DNA of 64,000 bases from an uncultured SAR116 cluster alpha proteobacterium (GTDB taxonomy: Bacteria; Pseudomonadota; Alphaproteobacteria; Puniceispirillales; Marisalimonadaceae): the NCBI GenBank assembly GCA_902517815.1, contig CABYED010000002.1:124001-188000 (forward strand). Direction: 5' to 3'. Both the position numbers and the translations under genes were made by a program. Each line of letters starts with the position of its first letter. Position 1 is the first letter of the stretch. Shown here one piece after another: positions 43,960-52,178 of the stretch. The notes under the pieces were generated by a model. The model was not told the origin of the DNA. It worked only from the letters and a program-made list of their open reading frames with translations, and searched no databases.

Positions 43960-45318
43960 ATGAAAATAGCAAATTTATTAATTAAAAATGCTCAAATAAT
44001 TGCAACAATGGATGATGAAAGAAAAGAAATATCTAACAAATCTATTTATTGTGAAAATGGCAAAATTATTGACATCGGAGATCTTGAAAATTTTAATTAT
44101 AACCCTGGATTAATAATTGATGCACAAGAAATGGTTGTTATACCTGGTTTGGTAAATACTCATCACCATTTATTTCAAAATTTGACACGCTGTTATCCTG
44201 GCTCCCAAAATGAGTCATTATTTGGATGGCTTACAAATTTATATCCTATTTGGAGTAAAATATTACCCTCTGATATTTATATTTCAACTCTAATTGGATT
44301 ATCTGAAATGGTTATTAGTGGGTGTACCACTTCTAGTGATCATCTATACCTCTTTCCAAATGGATCAAAGCTTGAAAATCAGATTGAAGCAGCAAGTGAG
44401 GTTGGTTGTAGATTTCACGCCACTAGAGGCTCAATGAGCATAGGTGTTAGTAAGGGAGGACTTCCGCCAGACACACTTACTGAAAACGAAAACTCAATTA
44501 TAAAAGATTGCCAAAGGGTTATTGAAAATTTTCATGATTCTTCTAAATTTTCAATGTTAAAAATTGCTTTAGCACCATGTTCTCCATTTAGCGTTAGTCA
44601 AGATTTGATGAAAGAAACTGCTAAGTTAGCTAGAAATTACTCAGTTAGTATGCATACTCATTTAGCAGAAAATAACGAAGATATTGTTTATACCAAACAA
44701 AATTTTGGTATGACCCCAGGTGAGTATATTGAAAACTTAGGATGGGTTGGAGATGATGTTTGGCATGCTCATTGTGTAAAATTAAATGAAGATGAAATTG
44801 AATTATTTTCTAGAACAGGTACTGGTATTGCTCATTGTCCTTGTTCAAACATGAGGTTAGCAAGCGGGATAGCTCCTTTGAGAACGTGGATAGATATAGG
44901 TGTGAAAGTAGGGTTAGGTGTAGACGGTTCAAGTTCAAATGATAGTGGATATCTTTTAAATGAAGCTCGCCAAGCAATGTTGTTACAGAGAGTAAACTTA
45001 GGTGCTAATAAATTTTCACCAAGAGAAGCTTTATTTACTGCAACAAGGGGTGGTGCAGAGGTATTAAATAGAAATGATATTGGTCAGATTTCTATTGGTA
45101 AAGCTGCAGATTTTGCAATATATGATTTGAATAAAATTGCTATGTCTGGAGCTTGGAGTGACCCTTTGGCAGCTTTAGTATTATGTACCCCTGCTAAAAC
45201 TGCTTACACTATTTGCAATGGAGAGGTAATATCTCAAAATGGTCATTTAAATAATTTTGATCTTAATTTATCTTTAGAAAAACATAAGGTTGCGTCAAAA
45301 AGATTGCTGGATTTATAG
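43960..45318 (+). CDS. 8-oxoguanine/guanine deaminase family amidohydrolase
   Basis: Metal-dependent amidohydrolase, 452 aa. VNTHHHLFQNLTRCYPG holds the metal histidines (H68-H70); MHTHLAENNEDIVY, WHAHCVKLNEDEIELF and GLGVDGSSSNDSGYLL follow. The HCPCSNMRLASGIAPLR segment is typical of the 8-oxoguanine deaminase branch (Pseudomonas type) next to atrazine chlorohydrolase-like enzymes. Deaminating 8-oxoguanine yields urate, and guanine would yield xanthine; either product feeds this cluster. The stop overlaps the end of allA by 6 nt, tail to tail. Exact substrate needs assay. Confidence 0.85.
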   Translation: MKIANLLIKNAQIIATMDDERKEISNKSIYCENGKIIDIGDLENFNYNPGLIIDAQEMVVIPGLVNTHHHLFQNLTRCYPGSQNESLFGWLTNLYPIWSKILPSDIYISTLIGLSEMVISGCTTSSDHLYLFPNGSKLENQIEAASEVGCRFHATRGSMSIGVSKGGLPPDTLTENENSIIKDCQRVIENFHDSSKFSMLKIALAPCSPFSVSQDLMKETAKLARNYSVSMHTHLAENNEDIVYTKQNFGMTPGEYIENLGWVGDDVWHAHCVKLNEDEIELFSRTGTGIAHCPCSNMRLASGIAPLRTWIDIGVKVGLGVDGSSSNDSGYLLNEARQAMLLQRVNLGANKFSPREALFTATRGGAEVLNRNDIGQISIGKAADFAIYDLNKIAMSGAWSDPLAALVLCTPAKTAYTICNGEVISQNGHLNNFDLNLSLEKHKVASKRLLDL

Positions 45319-45825
45319 AGTTATGTATCTAGTTTCATTATCTGTGAAATGATATTCTTTTAAATTAATAGAAGTATCTTCTTGATCATTTATTCTATCA
45401 ATCACCCAAAAATCTTGTTTCTTTTTAACTAAAAGAGGGTGGTGCCAAACATTTTTATTGTATGTAACACCAGTATCCCCGTTAACATGGAAACATCTTA
45501 AAGTATCTAAATTTGGTAATTCATTTTTTTCCTCACTAACAACTATTAACCAATCATAATCTTGAATTGGAAGAAAACTTTGTGAGGCAACAGGATGTTT
45601 TTCCATAATCTTTATTTCTATAGGAAGGTCTCTTGGTAAACCAGAAAAGATAGAAATACCTGAATTTCCATCTTTACTTTCTAAATCTAACTTTGAAATG
45701 TTATGATATCTAGTAGTAGTTCCTTGATTGATAGAACGCAATTCTGATGCATTTTTCTTTTCTATAATATTCCCAAATCTAGAAAAAATTTTAATATCTA
45801 TTTGCTCGATTGGAATATTTTTCAT
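45313..45825 (-). CDS. allA: Ureidoglycolate lyase
   Basis: Splits ureidoglycolate into glyoxylate and urea, the last step of the allantoicase route. At 170 aa it fits the AllA cupin-like family, recognised from RFGNIIEKK near the start, GISIFSGLPRDLPIEIKIMEKHPVASQSFLPIQ (metal or substrate loop) and GVTYNKNVWHHPLL (His residues). It starts 1 nt after the allantoicase stop and is the last gene of the minus-strand block uraH-puuD-hydantoinase-alc-allA. No urease is in the window, so urea may be excreted or used elsewhere. Confidence 0.92.
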   Translation of the reverse strand: MKNIPIEQIDIKIFSRFGNIIEKKNASELRSINQGTTTRYHNISKLDLESKDGNSGISIFSGLPRDLPIEIKIMEKHPVASQSFLPIQDYDWLIVVSEEKNELPNLDTLRCFHVNGDTGVTYNKNVWHHPLLVKKKQDFWVIDRINDQEDTSINLKEYHFTDNETRYITL

Positions 45826-45826
45826 T

Positions 45827-46819
45827 TTATAATTTTAAACCAAAAATTCTTAATCTTGATACTCCTCCGTCAGGATAAATATTTAATCTGACATGAGTTA
45901 CATCTTTAATTGACGTATCATTAACTTCGTAATTATGTATATTGTCTGCTTTAAGTTTTGATTTGTCCAAGATGTATTTCCAGTTATGTGAGTCAGTAAT
46001 CAGTTCTTCTAAACCTTTGTTTTTGTCAAAGTTTGAGACTTGCACTGATGCTTGATCTGGATAATTTCCTTTAAAATGAGCAGTATCTATTTCAATTTTT
46101 TTTATCAGACCCTTGGTTGCTAATTTAATTATTATCCAGTCATTACCAGGTTCTCTTCTCCTTCTGGTTTCCCATCCATCACCCATTGTTTTTCCTCTTC
46201 CATGAGATAGAAGAGCAGATACGTCACCATAATGAGCATTATTATAAGCAACAATAGAACCACCTAATTTTAAAGATGATAATTCAATTAGGTCTTTTTT
46301 ATTATTATAAATATCCCAATTAAGTTTTACTTCACCAAACAATCTTAATCTTGCAACTCCTCCGTCAGGAAAAATTTGTAATTTTATGTAATTAACTTTT
46401 GTTTTTGATTGAATATTAAATTTATTACTGGAATCACCTTTTAAAGATGTTTTAGAGAGTATTTCAATCCAGTCAGAGTCTTTGCTTGGTTTTTGATCAC
46501 TATATAGACCTTCAATTGAAGCAAAAGGAGGAAAATTTCCGGTAAAAAAACTTGTATCAATATCTATCTCAGTAATAAATCCTGGAGATCCTAATTCTAT
46601 TATAGCCCAATCATTGCCACCATCTCTTCTTCTTTTACTCTCCCATCCATCCATCCACTTTCCATGCTCATCATACTTATCTTCAATGAAGACTGGCTCT
46701 TTGTCATCTAGCATACGTGAAGCTTCACCGAAAAAATCATCAGAAACTTCAATTATTTTTGTACCAATTTTTGGAGAAGCTAGATTAGTTAAATTTTGAT
46801 TTATGTTGTTAGTGCTCAT
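45827..46819 (-). CDS. alc: Allantoicase
   Basis: Hydrolyses allantoate to ureidoglycolate and urea. 330 aa, made of two homologous allantoicase repeats. Repeat 1 contains GWESKRRRDGGNDWAIIELG and IDTSFFTGNFPPFASIEG; repeat 2 has GWETRRRREPGNDWIIIKLA and IDTAHFKGNYPDQASVQ; both end with a RLRLFG/RLRIFG strand. Full length, no damage. It lies 15 nt after the hydantoinase gene and 1 nt before allA. The presence of Alc rather than allantoate amidohydrolase (AllC) means two ureas are released and the nitrogen reaches the cell only if urea is degraded. Confidence 0.96.
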   Translation of the reverse strand: MSTNNINQNLTNLASPKIGTKIIEVSDDFFGEASRMLDDKEPVFIEDKYDEHGKWMDGWESKRRRDGGNDWAIIELGSPGFITEIDIDTSFFTGNFPPFASIEGLYSDQKPSKDSDWIEILSKTSLKGDSSNKFNIQSKTKVNYIKLQIFPDGGVARLRLFGEVKLNWDIYNNKKDLIELSSLKLGGSIVAYNNAHYGDVSALLSHGRGKTMGDGWETRRRREPGNDWIIIKLATKGLIKKIEIDTAHFKGNYPDQASVQVSNFDKNKGLEELITDSHNWKYILDKSKLKADNIHNYEVNDTSIKDVTHVRLNIYPDGGVSRLRIFGLKL

Positions 46820-46834
46820 TTTTTTCCTATTTAT

Positions 46835-48241
46835 TTAAAGAATACAAAAATCTCTAGAAATATATTTTCCTAAATTTTTGTTAACTATGAATTCATTCTG
46901 ATCGTAAATTTTATGACCTCTTAACCAAGTTTGTATTGGCCATCCAGTAATATCTAAACCTTCATAAGGCGTATAATCAGAGCCATGGCTTAGATTAATT
47001 TGTTGAATTTTATTTTTTTTATTAGGATCCCAAATTGTTATATCAGCATCAGATCCAACTTTAATTGATCCTTTTTGAGGATAAAGTCCATACATTTTGG
47101 CAGGATTAGTAGAAGTTAGCTCTACAAACCTTTCCAAGCTGATTCTATTTTTGCTTACTCCTTCAGAAAACAAAATTGGCAATCTTGTTTCTACTCCTGG
47201 GATACCATTTGGGACCCATTTAAATGATGTTCTTGCTCCAGGCCTGTCTTTACCCTTACTATCTTTAAAACGGAATGGGCAATGATCTGATGAAAAGATA
47301 TCAAAAGTTCCATCGATTAATCCATCCCAAATAGCCTGTTGACTTTCCAAATCTCTTGGCGGAGGTGAGCATACGTATTTTGCTCCCTCAAAATCCATAT
47401 TTAATCCCTTCATATCATCTTCAGTTAAACAAATATACTGAGGGCAAGTTTCAGAAAAAATTTTAATTCCTTTATCTTTTGCCCATTTAATTTGAGATAG
47501 TGCCTCCTCTCCCGAAACATGAACAATTACAATTGGAATATCAACTATTTGAGCATGACTTATGGCTCTGTGCGTTGCTTCTCTTTCCACGATCTGAGGC
47601 CTAGACAAACCATGATAATAAGGGGCTAATTTTCCTTCATCTTCTAATTTTTTTGTTAAAAATCTAATAGCATCATATCCTTCAGCATGGACCATAACTA
47701 ACGTTTTCTCATTTTTAGCAACTTCGAAAACTTTCAAGAGTTCTTCATCATTTAAAACCAGATCGTCATATGTCATAAATACTTTGAAAGATGTATAACC
47801 ATCTCTAGCTAGTGCAGGGAGTTCTTGTCCTAAAACTTGTGGTGAGGGGTCACTTATAATTAAGTGAAATGAAGTATCTACAAACAAATTCCCATTAGCC
47901 TTTTTATGATAACTTTCTACACACTCTCTGAGGGATTGTCCTTTTTCTTGCATAGCAAAAGGTAAAACTGTGGTATTACCTCCTGCCGCGGCAGATTTTG
48001 TAGCGCTTTGAAAGTTGTCAGCCATTTCAACGTCTGGCCCTGATGGTTGATCTATGTGGACATGGGCATCTATACCGCCAGGCAGAACTAATAGGTTAGA
48101 AACATCCTCTACAATTTTTGCGTCAGCATTAATCTCGCCTATTTCACGAATTTTTCCGTCAGCGACGGCAATGTCGCAGTCTTCTAGACCATTTTCAGTT
48201 ACTGTTTTTCCATTTTTAAAAATTATGTCAAAATTTTTCAT
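46835..48241 (-). CDS. Dihydropyrimidinase/D-hydantoinase family cyclic amidohydrolase
   Basis: Opens five- or six-membered cyclic ureides. 468 aa. Binuclear Zn site: GIDAHVHID (H60, H62) and the carboxylated lysine in SFKVFMTYDD (K153); further conserved HAEG, VIVHVSGEEAL and SSDHCPF. By similarity it looks like a hydantoinase/dihydropyrimidinase, yet it sits between urate hydroxylase and allantoicase where an allantoinase belongs. As a PuuE-type allantoinase is also present, this enzyme may either duplicate that step or handle another ureide (hydantoin, dihydrouracil). It is 17 nt after puuD. Confidence 0.88.
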   Translation of the reverse strand: MKNFDIIFKNGKTVTENGLEDCDIAVADGKIREIGEINADAKIVEDVSNLLVLPGGIDAHVHIDQPSGPDVEMADNFQSATKSAAAGGNTTVLPFAMQEKGQSLRECVESYHKKANGNLFVDTSFHLIISDPSPQVLGQELPALARDGYTSFKVFMTYDDLVLNDEELLKVFEVAKNEKTLVMVHAEGYDAIRFLTKKLEDEGKLAPYYHGLSRPQIVEREATHRAISHAQIVDIPIVIVHVSGEEALSQIKWAKDKGIKIFSETCPQYICLTEDDMKGLNMDFEGAKYVCSPPPRDLESQQAIWDGLIDGTFDIFSSDHCPFRFKDSKGKDRPGARTSFKWVPNGIPGVETRLPILFSEGVSKNRISLERFVELTSTNPAKMYGLYPQKGSIKVGSDADITIWDPNKKNKIQQINLSHGSDYTPYEGLDITGWPIQTWLRGHKIYDQNEFIVNKNLGKYISRDFCIL

Positions 48242-48258
48242 GAACTATACTCCAATGA

Positions 48259-49482
48259 CTATTTATTTTTCAGATTATGAACACTTATATAAAGTTGATT
48301 AATTAAACTTCTTTCATTTTCTTCAAGAAAAGAAATATTACCGGGTGGCATGGCATATGATAGCACAGACTGTTTATATATATTATCAATATTGTTTATT
48401 ATATCTGTAGGTGTTTCTAAATTGACTAATTTAGGAGCATTTTTCATGTTTTCCCATAAAGGCTCTTTTGCATGACACATTGAACATTTAGATACAATAA
48501 TATCTTGAGCACTTACCAAAGTTTTTTCTGGGATTAGTTCGATCAAAGTAGCTGTGTTTTTTACGTTATTTAGTTTTGGTTTACCCAAGTCTGAAATATA
48601 AAAAATTATTGATCCTAGAATAATTATTGGAACACATACCCAATAAGGTGGTTTGGCTCCAGTATGTTTAATATTGAAAAAATGTCTAATGAGCGCTCCA
48701 ATTATTAAAATAATTGAAATGATTATCCAAGAATATTTTGTAGCATAAATTAAAGGATAATGATTTGAAATCATTATAAAAATCACTGGCAAAGTTAAGT
48801 AATTGTTATGAAGAGATCGTTGTTTAGCAATAGCACCATGAATTGGGTTAGGGGTCTCATTTGCTAGCAAACTAGCTACAACTTTTTTTTGACCAGGAAT
48901 TATGATCATAAGAACATTAGCAACCATGATAGTGCCTAAAACTGTACCTATCTGCATAAATGCTCCTCTATAACTAAATATTTCAGAATAAGCCCACGAC
49001 ATGACAGTGATTAAAATAAATATAGAGATGATTAATACATAGACATTTGTTTTTATTGATAATCTGCACACAAAATCATAAATTACCCAACCAAAGACGA
49101 CGCCTAATAATGAAATTATTACAGCTTCATATTTTTCTAAATCATATTTGACAATATCAATCATGTATAATTCAGCACCTGCATAATATATAAGAGCTAA
49201 CAAAGCAAAACCTGAAACCCAAGTTGCATAGGCTTCCCATTTAAACCAGGTTAATTCTGAAGGCATTTTTGACGGTGCAACAAGATATTTAACTAAGTGA
49301 TAAAATCCACCTCCATGAACTTGCCAAGCTTCTCCATGAGATTTATCTGGAAGATTCTTATTTTGTTTTAAACTTAAATCTAAAGCAATAAAATAAAAGC
49401 TTGAGCCAATCCATGCAACACCTGCAATGACATGGAACCATCTCAAAATTAGTTCAGTCCATTCTTCCAATAAAAATATCAA
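48259..49482 (-). CDS. puuD: Membrane urate hydroxylase PuuD with C-terminal cytochrome c domain
   Basis: Converts urate to 5-hydroxyisourate, passing electrons to the respiratory chain rather than O2-to-H2O2. 407 aa. About eight transmembrane helices (first 310 residues, with LRWFHVIAGVAWIGSSFYFIALD at the start and the conserved HGGGFYHLVKY) precede a periplasmic cytochrome c domain with the heme motif CSMCH (C333-H337) and a Met in YAMPPGN. The family is common in alphaproteobacteria in place of soluble uricase. It begins 4 nt after the uraH stop, in the order uraH-puuD. Confidence 0.95.
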   Translation of the reverse strand: MIFLLEEWTELILRWFHVIAGVAWIGSSFYFIALDLSLKQNKNLPDKSHGEAWQVHGGGFYHLVKYLVAPSKMPSELTWFKWEAYATWVSGFALLALIYYAGAELYMIDIVKYDLEKYEAVIISLLGVVFGWVIYDFVCRLSIKTNVYVLIISIFILITVMSWAYSEIFSYRGAFMQIGTVLGTIMVANVLMIIIPGQKKVVASLLANETPNPIHGAIAKQRSLHNNYLTLPVIFIMISNHYPLIYATKYSWIIISIILIIGALIRHFFNIKHTGAKPPYWVCVPIIILGSIIFYISDLGKPKLNNVKNTATLIELIPEKTLVSAQDIIVSKCSMCHAKEPLWENMKNAPKLVNLETPTDIINNIDNIYKQSVLSYAMPPGNISFLEENERSLINQLYISVHNLKNK

Positions 49483-49485
49483 AAA

Positions 49486-49836
49486 TTAGCTCCCTCTATA
49501 AGTACTATAGCCAAAAGGAGATAGTAATAGTGGTACATGGTAATGTTCAGATTTATTATTTACAAAAAATCTAATGGGTATTTTGTCAAGAAAAACATGT
49601 TTAAGGTCACTATTTTGTTTTTTCAGATAATCACCAGCAAAAAATAATAATTCGTAATGACTTTCCTCTAAGCTTTCAGCAGATAACAATGGTTCGTCAA
49701 TTCTACCATCCTCATTAGTCAAAACAGTTTTGATCAAAATTTTATCAATATCCAATATTTTGTACAATTCAATTTTTAATTCTACTGCCGGTTTACCCTT
49801 GCTAGTATCTAAAACATGAGTTGAAAGACCCGCCAT
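49486..49836 (-). CDS. uraH: 5-hydroxyisourate hydrolase (transthyretin-like)
   Basis: Hydrolyses 5-hydroxyisourate to OHCU. 116 aa. The N-terminal MAGLSTHVLDTSKGKPA and the C-terminal signature HYHVPLLLSPFGYSTYRGS include the His, Arg and YRGS tetrapeptide that mark enzymatic members rather than thyroid-hormone carriers. It has no signal peptide, so acts in the cytoplasm. First gene of the minus-strand catabolic operon, divergent from uraD with only 29-68 nt between them depending on the uraD start. Confidence 0.96.
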   Translation of the reverse strand: MAGLSTHVLDTSKGKPAVELKIELYKILDIDKILIKTVLTNEDGRIDEPLLSAESLEESHYELLFFAGDYLKKQNSDLKHVFLDKIPIRFFVNNKSEHYHVPLLLSPFGYSTYRGS

Positions 49837-49904
49837 ATTTTTCTCTATTTAAATTTGTATAAAGTATGCTTAAATCCACTGACATAATAATGACAGGTAA
49901 AATA

Positions 49905-50426
49905 ATGTACAATAAAACTTTCAAATTTCTTTCTAAAAAAATGGAAAGAGAAGAAGTAATAGATCTACTTAAAAGTGTTTATGAGCATTCTAAATGGGTA
50001 CCAGAAAGACTGTTTTCTGAAAATATTAGTGGAATTCAAACAAAAGAAGAATTGCAATTAATGATGAAAAAAATAGTTGATAATTCTTCAGAAATAGAGA
50101 AATTAAATTTGATTAATGCTCATCCTGAACTTGGGAAAAAGCTTCAAAAAAAAGAAAAACTTACGAAGTTTTCGGAAGATGAACAAAAGTCTGCTGGTTT
50201 AGATCAATGCTCTGATGAAGAATTTAAAATTTTAACTAATCTTAACAAAGAATATAGATTAAAATTTAAATTTCCATTTATAATTGCAGTGAAAGGTTTA
50301 AATAAAAATCAGATTATAAATAATATGCAAAAGAGGGTTAATAACACCAAAACTGAAGAATTTGAAACTGCTATTAGTGAGATTCACAAAATTGCTAAAC
50401 TAAGAATTAATGATTTGACTTATTAA
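49905..50426 (+). CDS. uraD: OHCU decarboxylase
   Basis: Converts 2-oxo-4-hydroxy-4-carboxy-5-ureidoimidazoline to S-allantoin, completing the urate-to-allantoin trio. Motifs: SVYEHSKWVPER (catalytic His/Glu region), LINAHPELGKK (the HPELG signature) and KFPFIIAVKGLNK with the ITEIHKIAKLR-like end. The track starts at 49866, but ATG 49905 has AGGT at a good distance and gives 173 aa, the usual size, and a roomier divergent promoter region with uraH. The N-terminal 13 residues of the longer version look unconserved. It is followed 44 nt later by a DapA-fold gene. Confidence 0.93.
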   Translation: MYNKTFKFLSKKMEREEVIDLLKSVYEHSKWVPERLFSENISGIQTKEELQLMMKKIVDNSSEIEKLNLINAHPELGKKLQKKEKLTKFSEDEQKSAGLDQCSDEEFKILTNLNKEYRLKFKFPFIIAVKGLNKNQIINNMQKRVNNTKTEEFETAISEIHKIAKLRINDLTY

Positions 50427-50470
50427 GTAGCTAATTTAATTTTTATCCCAGATAAATTTTAGGAAAGTAG

Positions 50471-51424
50471 ATGACAAAAGAATTTAAAGATATAAAAGGT
50501 GTTATTGCAATTGCAACAACACCTTTCAACAATGAAAATTTAATTGACTTTGAATCAGTAGATAGACTTTCAAATTATTATATAGAAAGTAAAGTTTCTG
50601 GAGTTACAATCCTTGGGGTGATGGGGGAGGCTCATAAACTTAATATTGAAGAACAAAAATCATTAATAAGAAGATACGTAAATAATTTAATTAAAACTGT
50701 TCCAGTAATTGTAGGGGTATCTAATGCTGGTCTTGATAACTTAGACTTACTCTCAAAATTTTCAATGGATTCTGGTGCCTCTGGAGTTATGATATCTGGT
50801 AATAATGGTTTAAAAAATGACGATCAAATCAAATCTTACTTCAATCAAGTTGTAGATCGTACTCAAGATATTCCAATTTGTTTGCAGGATTATCCACCCA
50901 CAACTAATGTTTACTTTTCTGAAAGTGTTATAAATACTATAATGAAAAATCATCCGTCAATTGAGATGTTTAAACATGAAGACTGCCCTGGACATAATAA
51001 ATTATCAAGACTTATTCGATATAGAGACAATCATTTAAATAGAAAATATAGCGTCTTTGTAGGTAACGGAGGCTTGTATGTTCCCCAAGAACTTGAAAGA
51101 GGTGCTGATGGGATTATGACTGGTTTTGCATTCACTGAAATGTTGGTTAGTTTACATAATTTATTTTCTAATAATGATAAAGAAAAAGCAGAAGACTTAT
51201 TTGATATATATTTACCACTTATAAGGCATGAACAGCAATTTGGAATAGGTTTAGCCTTAAGAAAATTTGTCTTACAACAGAGAGGTATTATTAAATCATT
51301 AAATGTGAGATCTCCAGGGCCTGTTCTTACAGAAGACGATATTAAGGAAATGAACTATTTATTAAAAAGATTACACTTAAAATTAACTGAAAAAGGTCTT
51401 ACAATTCCAAAAGGAATTAATTAA
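50471..51424 (+). CDS. DapA-fold (DHDPS family) protein with altered active site
   Basis: A 317-aa protein of the dihydrodipicolinate synthase/aldolase superfamily inside the purine cluster. The Schiff-base lysine is kept (MFKHEDCPG, K168), but the usual Thr-Thr before GE is Val-Met (TILGVMGEAHK, 50-51) and the catalytic Tyr of the Y-N-V-P motif is Gln (CLQDYPPTTNV, Q139). It is therefore probably a lysine-dependent lyase or aldolase with different chemistry, not DapA. The start has AGGAAAG upstream. It lies between uraD and a racemase-like gene, so an intermediate of ureide metabolism is a possible substrate. Not recognised as a named enzyme. Confidence 0.8.
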   Translation: MTKEFKDIKGVIAIATTPFNNENLIDFESVDRLSNYYIESKVSGVTILGVMGEAHKLNIEEQKSLIRRYVNNLIKTVPVIVGVSNAGLDNLDLLSKFSMDSGASGVMISGNNGLKNDDQIKSYFNQVVDRTQDIPICLQDYPPTTNVYFSESVINTIMKNHPSIEMFKHEDCPGHNKLSRLIRYRDNHLNRKYSVFVGNGGLYVPQELERGADGIMTGFAFTEMLVSLHNLFSNNDKEKAEDLFDIYLPLIRHEQQFGIGLALRKFVLQQRGIIKSLNVRSPGPVLTEDDIKEMNYLLKRLHLKLTEKGLTIPKGIN

Positions 51425-51428
51425 TGGC

Positions 51429-52178
51429 ATGAAAATATTATTGTATAACCCAAACACTTCTGAATCTATAACTGAAACACTTTATGAAACTGCCAAGTTG
51501 GTTGTAAGTAGTGAAACAATTCTAATTCCTAAAACAGCAGAAAAGGGTTTCCCATATATATCAACTAAAGTAGAAGCCCAAATTACTGGTACTTTAGTTT
51601 TAGAAAAATTAGCAGAAATACATCCACAATATGATGCCATAATTATAGCTGCCTTTGGTGATCCGGGTCTGATACCAGCAAAAAGTTTGTTTAACTTGCC
51701 TATAATTGGGTTAGGGGAGGCAGCTATGTTGAGTGCTTGCTTATTTGGTAAAAAATTCTCAATTATCTCATTTACTAATGCAATGGCGTCTTGGTATGAA
51801 GAAAGTGTTGAATTATTAGGCTTACAGTCCAGATATGCAGGATTTAGAGCTATAGATGGCGTTAATTTAACTATAGATAAAATCCAAACACTTCAGAAGA
51901 AATCTCTAATTGAATCTGCTAAAAATGCTATCAATATTGATGGTGGTGAGGTAGTTATATTTGCAGGGGCTCCATTGTCTGGATTTAAAAAAATTGTTCA
52001 AAAAGAAATTAATGTGCCTGTGATTGATTGTGCTGAAGCGGCTGTAAAGCAAGCAGAATTAGCTGTTGTTATGAATCAAAATACTTTAAAAAAACCAAAA
52101 TTACCTCCTAAATCATCTATGGGGGTTGATAAAAATTTATCTGAATTGATTGCTCACAAAGCTAATGATGGATCATAA
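51429..52178 (+). CDS. Asp/Glu/hydantoin racemase-like protein lacking both catalytic cysteines (Ala/Gly)
   Basis: A 249-aa member of the same family as the product at 35049. It keeps the N-terminal ILLYNPNTSESIT and the GLGEA motif (94-98), but the first catalytic cysteine is alanine (IIIAAFGDPGL, A75) and the second is glycine (VVIFAGAPLSG, G180). Two-base racemisation is therefore not expected. It might be a ring-opening lyase or isomerase, a binding protein, or have recruited other residues. It lies between the DapA-fold gene (4-nt gap) and puuE (zero gap), so it belongs to the allantoin-forming and allantoin-opening unit, and an allantoin- or OHCU-related role is likely. Confidence 0.82.
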   Translation: MKILLYNPNTSESITETLYETAKLVVSSETILIPKTAEKGFPYISTKVEAQITGTLVLEKLAEIHPQYDAIIIAAFGDPGLIPAKSLFNLPIIGLGEAAMLSACLFGKKFSIISFTNAMASWYEESVELLGLQSRYAGFRAIDGVNLTIDKIQTLQKKSLIESAKNAINIDGGEVVIFAGAPLSGFKKIVQKEINVPVIDCAEAAVKQAELAVVMNQNTLKKPKLPPKSSMGVDKNLSELIAHKANDGS

